A stretch of DNA of 64,000 nucleotides. It comes from Deltaproteobacteria bacterium. Its GTDB lineage: Bacteria > Myxococcota_A > Bradymonadia > REDH01. Both the position numbers and the translations under genes were made by a program. Within the stretch, counting starts at the first letter, position 1; the number at the start of each line of letters is the position of its first letter. The stretch is from positions 52,932 to 116,931 of the forward strand of contig REDH01000050.1 of the NCBI GenBank assembly GCA_007693585.1. Reading direction: 5' to 3'. The notes under the pieces are model-generated. The model did not search any database. It was not told the origin of the DNA and worked only from the letters and a program-made list of their open reading frames with translations. Positions 54,095 to 62,287 of this stretch are shown piece after piece.

Positions 54095-57034
54095 ATGAAT
54101 GCCCCCCACCCCTACGCCGACTTCGTCCATCTCGTCGAGAAGCCCGCCCGATACCTCGGCGGAGAGTTCAACGCCGTCGTCAAGGACTGGTCCGCCGTCC
54201 GCTGCCGCTTCGCGCTCTGCTTTCCGGACATCTACGACATCGGCATGAGCCACATGGGGACCAAGATCCTCTACTCGGTCGTCAACAAGAGCGACGACCT
54301 CCTCATGGAGCGCGCCTTTGCGCCCTGGACCGACATGGAGGAGCAGCTCCGACAGCGCGACCTGCCCCTGCTCTCCCTCGAGAGCCACCGACCCCTCGTC
54401 GACTTCGATGTTGTGGGCTTCTCGCTCCAGTACGAGATGACCTACACGAACATCCTCACGATGCTCGACCTCGGCCGCGTTCCCCTCCACAACGCCGACC
54501 GCACCCTCGAACATCCCCTCGTCATCGCCGGCGGACCCTGCTCCACCCACCCCGAACCCCTCGCTCCCTTCATCGACCTCTTCCTCGTCGGGGACGCCGA
54601 GGAGCGCCTCCCCGAACTCCTGCGCCACTGGGCCGAGCTGCGCGCCGAGGGCGGCCGCTCCCGCCTCGAGATGATCGCCGAGATCGCCCGCCGCGGCGGG
54701 GTCTACGCCCCCGACTGCTACGAGCGAGAGGTCGACGCCGACAGCGGCTTCTGGGTCGTCACCCGCCCGAAGTTCGACGGCGTCCCCGAGCGCGTCCAGC
54801 GCGCCTTCCTCGATGACATCAGCCGCTACCGCTTCCCCGACGACTCTCCCGTCGCCGTCGCCGAGGCCATCTTCGACCGCATGAGCGTCGAGATCGCCCG
54901 CGGCTGTACCGAAGGCTGCCGCTTCTGCCAGGCCGGGATGATCTACCGCCCCGTCCGCGAGCGCGACCCCGAGGAGATCATCGAGACCGTCATGGGCGCC
55001 ATCGAGAAGGGCGGCTACGACGAGGCCTCCATCACGAGCCTCTCCACCGCCGACTACTCCTGCGTCTCGCCGCTCATCAAGAAGCTCATGGAGCGCCTGC
55101 GCCCGAAGAAGGTCTCCCTCGGCATCTCCAGCCTGCGCGCCTACGGCCTCGACGACGACCTCCTCGACGAGATCGCCACCGTCAAGGCCACCGGACTGAC
55201 CTTCGCCCCGGAGGCCGGCACCCAGCGCATGCGCGATGTCATCAACAAGAACATCACCGAGGACGACATCCTCACCACCTGCCACCGCGTCTTCTCCAAG
55301 GGCTGGAACCGCATGAAGCTCTACTTCATGATCGGACTGCCCACCGAGACCGACGAGGATGTCGAGGGCATCGCGAAGATGGGCCTGCAGGCCCTCGAGG
55401 TCGGCAAGAGCTACCACCGCGCCCCCAAGGTCACCGTCTCCATCTCCTCCCACGTCCCCAAGCCCCACACCCCCTTCCAGTGGGCCGCCATGGACTCCAT
55501 GGAGGAAATCCGGCGCAAGCAGGAGATCGTCTTCCAGCTCTGCCGACGCTGGGGACTGCAGCTCCGCAAGCACGAGATGCGCGTCTCCCACCTCGAGGGC
55601 ATCATCACCCGCGGCGACATCCGCGTCGGACACCTCCTCGAACTCGCCTGGCGCAAGGGCGCCCGCTTCGATGGCTGGGACGAGCGCCTGCGCTGGGACG
55701 CCTGGATGGAGGCCATCGAAGAATGGGAGGAGGGACTCGGCCTCTCCCGCTTCCTCATGCTCTCCACCATCCCCGTCACCGCCCGGCTCCCCTGGGACCA
55801 CATCGACGTCGGCCTCGAGGACGGCTTCCTCCTCAAGGAGTACCGCAAGGCCGTCGCCGGACGCCTCTCCCCCCCCTGCGGAAAGCCCTTCCGCGCCAAG
55901 GTCCACCACACCAACCTCGAGGACGCCCTCGCCGAGAAGAAGCGCCTCATCTGCTACGACTGCGGCGTCGCCTGCGACCTCAGCCAGATGAAGGAAGAAC
56001 GCATCGACTTCCTCACCCGGCTCGGCGCCCTCACCCGCCCCGAACCCCGCACCGAGGCCAACGCCCGCGAGAACGCCCGCGACCGCGTCCGCCAGGGCCT
56101 CTCCCCCCACGACTTCCAGCAGGGCGCCGCCGTCCGCTACCGCCTGCGCTACACCCGCCTCGGACCCACCCGCCTGCAGGGACACCTCGACATGGTCCGC
56201 GAGCTCCCGCGCCTCTTCCGACGCGCCGGACTCCCCCTGTGGTACTCCCAGGGCTTCTCCCCCGCCCCGGTGCTCTCCTTCACCCCCGCCCTCGGCCTCG
56301 GCATGGCCTCCTACAGCGAGTACCTCGACGTCTCCCTCACCGAGACCCTCGACCCCCGCGACGTCCTCGACCGCGTCAATGCCGTCACCCCCGAAGGCCT
56401 CCACATCGTCGGCGTCCGCCGCCTGGGCGACGACGGCTGCAAGGAAACCCTCGCCTCCCGCCACAACGCCCTCGACCTCGTCATCGCCCTGGACTCCGCG
56501 GGCACCTCCCGCGTCCTCGGCCTCGACGAGGACTCCTGCATCGCCGAGCTCCAGCGCCGCGTCGACGACCTCCTCGCCAGCGACACCCGCCCCGTCGAGG
56601 TCCTCCGCAAGAAGAAGACCCGCGTCGTCGACCTGCGTGAGGTGATCGTCGACGCCGCCGTCGGGCACATCGAGGACTTCGTCGATCCGCGCGATGCCCA
56701 GATCGGGCGACCCGCGCTGCGCATCCGCCTGCGCATGGGCGAGCGTGCGACGCTCAAGCCCGTCGAGATCGCCCGGGCCCTCGTCGGATCCGACGAGCCG
56801 GTCCGCGAGATCCTCCGGCTGGACTTCCTTCACCTCGCCGAGGACGGCACGCTCACATGGCCCCTCGACGGACCAGCGGAGGACCCGCGCGCCGACGCCG
56901 ATCTCGAGATCCTGCGTTGCCAGGAGACCATGCGTGCCCTCGTGCCCGGAAGCCCCGCACAGCGTCGGGCACGCATGGTGCCCGACACGACGCCCAGCCT
57001 CATGGAGCTCGCCGGGATCGCCCCCGCGGAGTAG
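54095..57034 (+). CDS. Radical SAM protein, TIGR03960-DUF2344 fusion
   Basis: The 979-residue protein starts at ATG 54095 (MNAPHPYADF). Residues ~30-200 hold a B12-binding-like domain. The radical SAM cluster motif SVEIARGCTEGCRFCQAGMIYRP (three Cys) starts near 268. The radical SAM domain includes EAGTQRMRDVINKN and YFMIGLPTETDEDV. A Cys-containing CYDCGVACD linker lies near 622. The C-terminal part (about 685-930) corresponds to TIGR03936/DUF2344, with YRLRYTRLGPTRLQGHLDM. The fused two-domain form is known in several phyla and its product is unresolved. Codon third positions are strongly C-rich. Confidence 0.9.
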   Translation: MNAPHPYADFVHLVEKPARYLGGEFNAVVKDWSAVRCRFALCFPDIYDIGMSHMGTKILYSVVNKSDDLLMERAFAPWTDMEEQLRQRDLPLLSLESHRPLVDFDVVGFSLQYEMTYTNILTMLDLGRVPLHNADRTLEHPLVIAGGPCSTHPEPLAPFIDLFLVGDAEERLPELLRHWAELRAEGGRSRLEMIAEIARRGGVYAPDCYEREVDADSGFWVVTRPKFDGVPERVQRAFLDDISRYRFPDDSPVAVAEAIFDRMSVEIARGCTEGCRFCQAGMIYRPVRERDPEEIIETVMGAIEKGGYDEASITSLSTADYSCVSPLIKKLMERLRPKKVSLGISSLRAYGLDDDLLDEIATVKATGLTFAPEAGTQRMRDVINKNITEDDILTTCHRVFSKGWNRMKLYFMIGLPTETDEDVEGIAKMGLQALEVGKSYHRAPKVTVSISSHVPKPHTPFQWAAMDSMEEIRRKQEIVFQLCRRWGLQLRKHEMRVSHLEGIITRGDIRVGHLLELAWRKGARFDGWDERLRWDAWMEAIEEWEEGLGLSRFLMLSTIPVTARLPWDHIDVGLEDGFLLKEYRKAVAGRLSPPCGKPFRAKVHHTNLEDALAEKKRLICYDCGVACDLSQMKEERIDFLTRLGALTRPEPRTEANARENARDRVRQGLSPHDFQQGAAVRYRLRYTRLGPTRLQGHLDMVRELPRLFRRAGLPLWYSQGFSPAPVLSFTPALGLGMASYSEYLDVSLTETLDPRDVLDRVNAVTPEGLHIVGVRRLGDDGCKETLASRHNALDLVIALDSAGTSRVLGLDEDSCIAELQRRVDDLLASDTRPVEVLRKKKTRVVDLREVIVDAAVGHIEDFVDPRDAQIGRPALRIRLRMGERATLKPVEIARALVGSDEPVREILRLDFLHLAEDGTLTWPLDGPAEDPRADADLEILRCQETMRALVPGSPAQRRARMVPDTTPSLMELAGIAPAE

Positions 57035-57352
57035 CCCGTGCCGGTCAGCCCCGCGCGCAGGGCGCGCATCCGTCCTCCGCTGCCGCCTTCCCTCCTGTCG
57101 GACCGGCCGCGTCGTGGACGTTGACGTCCTCCGCCCCCGCGCCCTGGCGTCGGCGTGCCGAGGCCAACAGCGGCCGCATGCCCGACGCGAGCGTCTGTGC
57201 GCAACACCGGGCGGCACGGCTTCCGGGGAGCGTAGACGTTGACGGCTCGGCTGGCCCGGCGGTAGCGTACGCTTCACGAGGCCGCACCAGTGCGCATGGC
57301 CCGCCGCGAGCGTCTCCGCGCGCCGCCAGGCGGCACCGCTTCCGGGGGACGC
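57035..57352. other. 318-bp region with a tandem 118-bp duplication
   Basis: The region between the radical SAM stop and the FHA-ABC start has no credible gene. It is dominated by two adjacent 118-bp copies, listed separately. Confidence 0.65.
57114..57349 (+). repeat. Tandem direct duplication, 2 x 118 bp, imperfect
   Basis: Copy one is 57114-57231 and copy two is 57232-57349. Both begin with GTxGACGTTGACG, and the last ~57 bases align well (GCATG, CCGxCGCGAGCGTCT, GGCGGCAC, GCTTCCGGGG), while the middle ~50 bases are more diverged. The copies match in spacing, with at most one or two single-base indels. Confidence 0.75.
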
Positions 57353-59899
57353 GTGTCACAGCCCGCATCATTCAGCCTCTGGCTAGGCCGCTCCCGCGAG
57401 CTGTGCGACGTGATCGTCCCCCGGCCCGGCGTGTCGCAGTGCCACTGTGAGGTCTTCGTCGATCCCGAAGACGGAACCTGGAAGGTCCGGGACCTCGAGA
57501 GCACCAACGGCACTGCGCTGCTCGTCGAGGGCCGCAGGCTGATCGTGCCGGCCGACCGCCCGGCGGAGCTCCGCAGCGGAATCCTCCTCCAGCTCGGTGC
57601 CGACACCGCGGTCCTCGTCAACGCCTCCCTGGTCCGTGCGGTGGAAGATGCGAGACACCGCAGGTCCGGTCCCGTGGAGTGCTACCCCGAGGGCCGAGTG
57701 GCCGCCGGTGAGGACATCCTCGAACGCATGGTGGTGCGCCTCGCCGAGGAGGCGGGCCCGGAGCCGGTGCCCGCGAGTTCCGCGACACCCGGAGCCGCCG
57801 ATCCGGCGACCGCTGGTGTCACGATCCGCTGCATCGGCGCGGGGCTGGAGGTGCGCACCGGCTGGCGGAAGCGGCGCACGCTCCTTCACCAACTCGACCT
57901 GGTCATCCGGCCTGGCACCCTGACCGGGCTGATGGGACTGTCGGGGTCGGGAAAGACCGCCCTGCTCCGCATGCTCTCGGGCACCGTGCCCCCCACTTCC
58001 GGCGAGGTCCGGCACGCGTGCCCGCATGGAATGCCGGTTGTCCGGGGGGTCGTGCCCCAGGCCGATGACCTGCCCGAGCTGCTCACGGTCCGCGAGCACC
58101 TGCTGTCCACCGCTCGGCTCCGGTTGCCGCCCGGCACGAAAGACACGCTGGTCGCCGAGCGCGTGGCCGAGTGCCTCGACCGCCTCGAGCTCGAGACCAT
58201 GGCCGAGCAGCGGATCGGTGACCCTCACGGGGGAGGACTTTCCGGCGGCCAGCGTCGGCGCGTCCAGCTCGCGGGCGAGCTGCTCACGCGGCCGCGGGTC
58301 CTGCTCCTCGACGAGCCCACGAGCGGCCTGTCCTCGGCTGATGCCATGGAGATCTTCCGCCTCCTCCGCGATATCGCGGGCACGGGCACCACCATCCTGG
58401 TCTCCCTTCACCAGCCCTCCCGCGACCTCTACCGGCAGCTCGACGACATCGTCCTGCTCTTCGAGGGTCGTCTGGTGCACGCAGGCCGCGCGTGGCCGGA
58501 TGCGGTGCGCGTGGTGACCGACGCGACCGCCGGGGACACCGGCAGTCTCCACCCGGATGCCATGATCGAGGCGCTCGCCGAGGTGCGCCGCAGCGCCTTG
58601 CGGCAGGCCGCTCCCGAGGATGCGCTGGAACGGGAAGCACACCGCCTCGCCACGCGGTTCGAGGCCTGGCGCCGGGCTCGGCAAGGCGAGGTGCCCATGC
58701 CAGCCCATCAGGACGCGCCTGATGTCGCAGGGTCTGCGCCCTCTACCGCGCCCTTCCGGAGCGCGATCGAGCGGACCGCGACCCTCATGGCTCGCCGCGG
58801 GCTCGAGCTGGTGCGGGATCGCGCGACCGTGCTCACCGTGCTCCTGCAGGCCCCCGCCGTCGCGATCATTCTCGTTCTCCTGTTCCGGCGGTTTCTCGGT
58901 CCGGTCGACGACGTCGTGGTGCGAACGGGGCAGGCCAACGGCCTGCTCTTCCTGATGGCCGTTGTCAGCATCTGGTTCGGGTGCTCCCTCTCGGCCCGGG
59001 AGCTCGTGGCGGAGCGACCCTGGTGGCAGCACGAGCGGCTGGCCGGTCTGGGCGCGGGACCCTATCTGGGCTCGCGCGTCCTGCTCATCACCGGGCTGTG
59101 CGCGCTGCAGTGTCTCGTGCTGCTCGGCGGCGTGCGGTTCGGGCTCGGGCTCGAAGGACCCTGGACAGGACAGTGGCTCACGCTCCTGCTGTGCAGTGTC
59201 GCCGGAGCCGCCATGGGCCTGTTCATCTCCTCGCTTGTCCGCCGGCCTGCCACGGCCCTGAGCCTCGTTCCCCTCGTGCTCATCCCGCAGATCGCGCTCG
59301 GCGGCTTCCTCTTCCCCGGCTGGACCCAGCCTCGCGTGGTGCAGGTCGCCGGCGACCTCACCGTGGCCCGCTGGGGCTACGAAGCACTCCTGCGCATCGA
59401 GCGCGGACACGAGGACCTCGCGTGGTTCGCCTCTGCCTGCGGACTCTACGATGCAGCCCCCAACGCCTGCGTCGTGAGCTATGGCGATCCGCCCTGCGTC
59501 TTTCGGCAGGCCGGGGTCACCCAGTGCGCGCTGCCGACGGGATCCGCGCTCATGGACAATCCCCTCCTCGCCCTGTCGTGCCTGAACCTGTGCGACCGGC
59601 TTCGGGACGGCGAACCGGTCACGACCCTCGAGTCCGCCTTCGGCGCGGATTCGGCCGATCCCATGCGCCAGCGCATCTCCGCCGCCCTCGGAGAAGGGGG
59701 GGATGCCCCGGAAGTCGGGGCGAGCCCGCAGCATCCGCGGTCCAGCGTGCTCCGCATCTGGGGGCTGCTGGCCGCAGGTACCCTGGTCCTTCTTCTGGGA
59801 ACGTTCCTCGCGGTCGCCGGTCGCGATCGCTGGTGGACCCGGGTGCGCTCCCGTGCGCTCGCCGCGCTGGGGCGCCGCGCCGACCCGGAGCACCCATGA
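57353..59899 (+). CDS. FHA-ABCG-type exporter
   Basis: I place the start at GTG 57353 (848 residues); GTG 57290 would add 21 residues lying within the duplicated DNA. The N-terminal FHA domain (about 5-80) has LGRSRELCDVIVPRPGVSQCHC and ESTNGT. The ATPase domain (about 155-385) has GLSGSGKTALL with Lys201, the signature LSGGQRRRVQLAGE and LLLDEPTSGLSSADA. The membrane domain (about 475-840) has six helices and a Cys-rich extracytoplasmic loop of ~100 residues before the last. The architecture resembles mycobacterial Rv1747 with one FHA domain. ATGA overlap with the protease gene. Confidence 0.9.
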   Translation: MSQPASFSLWLGRSRELCDVIVPRPGVSQCHCEVFVDPEDGTWKVRDLESTNGTALLVEGRRLIVPADRPAELRSGILLQLGADTAVLVNASLVRAVEDARHRRSGPVECYPEGRVAAGEDILERMVVRLAEEAGPEPVPASSATPGAADPATAGVTIRCIGAGLEVRTGWRKRRTLLHQLDLVIRPGTLTGLMGLSGSGKTALLRMLSGTVPPTSGEVRHACPHGMPVVRGVVPQADDLPELLTVREHLLSTARLRLPPGTKDTLVAERVAECLDRLELETMAEQRIGDPHGGGLSGGQRRRVQLAGELLTRPRVLLLDEPTSGLSSADAMEIFRLLRDIAGTGTTILVSLHQPSRDLYRQLDDIVLLFEGRLVHAGRAWPDAVRVVTDATAGDTGSLHPDAMIEALAEVRRSALRQAAPEDALEREAHRLATRFEAWRRARQGEVPMPAHQDAPDVAGSAPSTAPFRSAIERTATLMARRGLELVRDRATVLTVLLQAPAVAIILVLLFRRFLGPVDDVVVRTGQANGLLFLMAVVSIWFGCSLSARELVAERPWWQHERLAGLGAGPYLGSRVLLITGLCALQCLVLLGGVRFGLGLEGPWTGQWLTLLLCSVAGAAMGLFISSLVRRPATALSLVPLVLIPQIALGGFLFPGWTQPRVVQVAGDLTVARWGYEALLRIERGHEDLAWFASACGLYDAAPNACVVSYGDPPCVFRQAGVTQCALPTGSALMDNPLLALSCLNLCDRLRDGEPVTTLESAFGADSADPMRQRISAALGEGGDAPEVGASPQHPRSSVLRIWGLLAAGTLVLLLGTFLAVAGRDRWWTRVRSRALAALGRRADPEHP

Positions 59900-60939
59900 T
59901 GCCGGCCCTGTCCCTTCCCGCTCGTCGCCTCGCCTGGTCGCTCGCTGCGACGGTGGCGGTGCTGGTCGCAGCCGCCGTGCACACCATGATGGCGCTCGAG
60001 GGACCGCGAGCAGCCGAGACGTGGGCCGTCAACCCCATCCTTCGACTCGAGGAGGCCGCCGATGTCGATCTTCTCTCGCTGAGCGCCAACGACCCCGACG
60101 ACCCGTACTGCCGCGAGGTGCTGACCCCGTCGGATGCCCAGGTGGCCCAGGGGCTCCTCTATCAGATCCACGACACCGTGCGGCGCGAGCTCCAGCCCAT
60201 CCCGTGGGAGGTCGAGCTGCGCGAAGGCGAGGTCCTCCACCGCCGCCTCGTGTCCGGACCGGAGGCGCCGTTTCGCGATGTGTGGCGGCCGGAATCTCCG
60301 CTCCGTCGCTACCTCAACACCCTCATTCAATTCCTCGCCGAGCACCGGGACCACGAACCGGCACACTTTCAGGTCCATGTGCTGGACATCCCCATCCCCA
60401 ACGCGTTCGCCACCGTCGGGGGCTACATCTACGTGACCACCGGACTCCTCGAGTCGGGCCTCGTGCGCAACGAGGCGCAGCTCGTCGGGGTCCTCGCCCA
60501 CGAGATGGGGCACATCGATCTCCGGCACGGCGCCTTCTTCCTCGACGCCATCGAGCAGTTCGACCTTGACCCCGGCGATCAGCTCCGCGCCGAGTCCGTG
60601 GCCGTGGCCCGCCTGCTCTCGTCGATCTACTCCCAGCAGCTCGAGGACGAGGCGGACCGCTATGCGTACACCCGCCTGATCCGGATCGGCTACAGCCCCT
60701 TCCAGTGGGAGGATCTCTTCGTGGCCCTCGCCGAGGAGGAAGCGCGCCAGCAAAGACGCGAGCGCAGGGCCAGCCGCGACCGGACTCGCGCGGTGTCGAT
60801 TCACGACAGCCACCCCGAGGCCCGGTTGCGCGCCTGCCGGGTGAGGCAGCTCGTGCAGGCGATGCCCCCGGCGGAGCGCTCCTACCGCGGCGAACGCAAC
60901 CTTCGGGAACGTATCCCGGCCATCCAGCGGATCTTCTGA
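59896..60939 (+). CDS. Envelope M48-family metalloprotease
   Basis: The protein has 347 residues from ATG 59896, which overlaps the ABC stop (ATGA). An N-terminal hydrophobic segment (about 12-32) could be a signal anchor. The catalytic zinc motif HEMGH (His202, Glu203, His206) in GVLAHEMGHIDLRHG is followed by the third ligand region LEDEADRYAY (Glu252, Asp254 of ExxxD). Preceding VHVLDIPIPNAFATVGGYIYVTTGLL is typical of M48 proteins of the BepA/LoiP type, which act in the periplasm. It may process or check substrates of the exporter. Confidence 0.92.
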   Translation: MMPALSLPARRLAWSLAATVAVLVAAAVHTMMALEGPRAAETWAVNPILRLEEAADVDLLSLSANDPDDPYCREVLTPSDAQVAQGLLYQIHDTVRRELQPIPWEVELREGEVLHRRLVSGPEAPFRDVWRPESPLRRYLNTLIQFLAEHRDHEPAHFQVHVLDIPIPNAFATVGGYIYVTTGLLESGLVRNEAQLVGVLAHEMGHIDLRHGAFFLDAIEQFDLDPGDQLRAESVAVARLLSSIYSQQLEDEADRYAYTRLIRIGYSPFQWEDLFVALAEEEARQQRRERRASRDRTRAVSIHDSHPEARLRACRVRQLVQAMPPAERSYRGERNLRERIPAIQRIF

Positions 60940-60941
60940 CC

Positions 60942-62237
60942 ATGCGGGACCACGACCCACACGAGGCGCTCGAGTCCGAGCCGACCGCCGTCCGGCCCGT
61001 GCCTGCAGCGCCGCCGCACGACGAGGCGGCGGACTGGCTGCGCATGGCGTACGCGGCACTTCGCCCGTTGCCCGCTCCTCGTTCGGAGAAGGATGCGTCG
61101 CCATCGGCGCCGAGTGCCTCCAGGGCCAGCGCGCCGATCGAGTCGGCTTCCCGGGTGTGCGACGACACGCAGGAGGCGGCAACGCCACCAACCCCGGGGT
61201 CGCCGCATGCGTCCACGCAAGCGGCGCATCGTCCGCGGCCCGCGGCGGCATTGCCGCCAGCCGGTGCCGCGGAGGCTGCCTCCGCGGCTGCCAGCGCGGC
61301 GGCCGGTCTTCGTCGCTCCGGGGTGCTCGCAGCAGGGACACTGGCAGCGCTGCTCGCCGGGACGGCCGTCGCACTCGCCGTGTGGCTGCTCCCCCTCACG
61401 CCGTCCGGTGATGGTACGGGTGCCGTCGTCGACTCGCGGACGATTCATGAGCTGCCGCCGCAACCCGACGGCTTCGCCCCGGTGGTCGCAGGCCGCCATC
61501 GCATCATGACGGCGGGCACCGAGCGTGTGCAGGACGGTGTACGAGAGATCGTGATTCCGGTGGCGGTGTGGATTCAGGACCATCCGGTCACGGAGTCCGA
61601 GTGGGTGGAGGGGGTGGGCGCGCCCGTGGAGGGCCTCGCCGAGTGCGGGCCGCGGTGCCCCGTCGTGCGGGTGAGCTTCGTGGACGCGCTGGCCTTCGCG
61701 AACGCACGCTCCGAGCGCGAGGGCCTCGCTCCCTGCTACGCGCTCGACGGTTGTACGGGTCACCCGGGTTCCCGCGATCATGCGTGCGAGCGGGTTCGTC
61801 TGGTCGGCGGAGCGACGCACCCCTCCTCCTGCGAGGGCTACCGTTTGCCCACCGAGCCGGAGTGGGCGGTGGCGGCGCGGGTGGACTCTTTCCTCGCCGA
61901 CCTCATCGGGGAGCGCCCACCGGCGTGGCATCGGGGCAACAGCGGCAACCGCATGCCCGAAGTGGCTGGATGGCCCGCCAACGACGGCGGGTTTCACGAC
62001 ATGGTGTCGCTGGTCCAGGAGTGGGTGTGGGACCCGTATGCCTTCGCCCCGCGGACCGAGGAAATGCCGCCGATGCCTGCGGACGACCTGGCGCGCCAGC
62101 GGACCTTGCGGGGCCAGGCCTGGTCCATCCCGCTGAGCGCGCTCGACACCTCCGCGCGCTCGGGTGCCTCTCCGCGGCTTCGGAGCGGCACGGTCGGGTT
62201 CCGGCTCGCGCGCACGGTCCCTGGGGCGTCACCGTAG
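60942..62237 (+). CDS. Membrane-anchored SUMF1/FGE-fold protein
   Basis: The start ATG 60942 lies 2 bp after the protease stop (431 residues). A cytoplasmic Ala/Pro-rich N-terminus leads to one membrane helix (about 128-150, VLAAGTLAALLAGTAVALAVWLL). The extracytoplasmic FGE-sulfatase-like domain (about 175-428) has VWIQDHPVTESEWVEGV, GYRLPTEPEWAVAAR, GGFHDMVSLVQEWVWDPY and GTVGFRLAR. Cys pairs (CGPRC, CYALDGC, CEGY) suggest disulfides. The active Cys pair of formylglycine-generating enzymes is missing near the C-terminus, so a binding or scaffold role is more likely. Confidence 0.85.
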   Translation: MRDHDPHEALESEPTAVRPVPAAPPHDEAADWLRMAYAALRPLPAPRSEKDASPSAPSASRASAPIESASRVCDDTQEAATPPTPGSPHASTQAAHRPRPAAALPPAGAAEAASAAASAAAGLRRSGVLAAGTLAALLAGTAVALAVWLLPLTPSGDGTGAVVDSRTIHELPPQPDGFAPVVAGRHRIMTAGTERVQDGVREIVIPVAVWIQDHPVTESEWVEGVGAPVEGLAECGPRCPVVRVSFVDALAFANARSEREGLAPCYALDGCTGHPGSRDHACERVRLVGGATHPSSCEGYRLPTEPEWAVAARVDSFLADLIGERPPAWHRGNSGNRMPEVAGWPANDGGFHDMVSLVQEWVWDPYAFAPRTEEMPPMPADDLARQRTLRGQAWSIPLSALDTSARSGASPRLRSGTVGFRLARTVPGASP

Positions 62238-62287
62238 GCCGGAAGGGTGATGCTGTCCGCACCGCGGCGGGGCTGTGGGGAACCCCT

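Noticed and set aside
53897..57277. 1126-residue open frame antisense to the radical SAM gene
   Set aside because: Repeated Gly/Glu/Ala/Val composition is the complement of C-rich third positions; no domain is visible and the sense gene is well supported.
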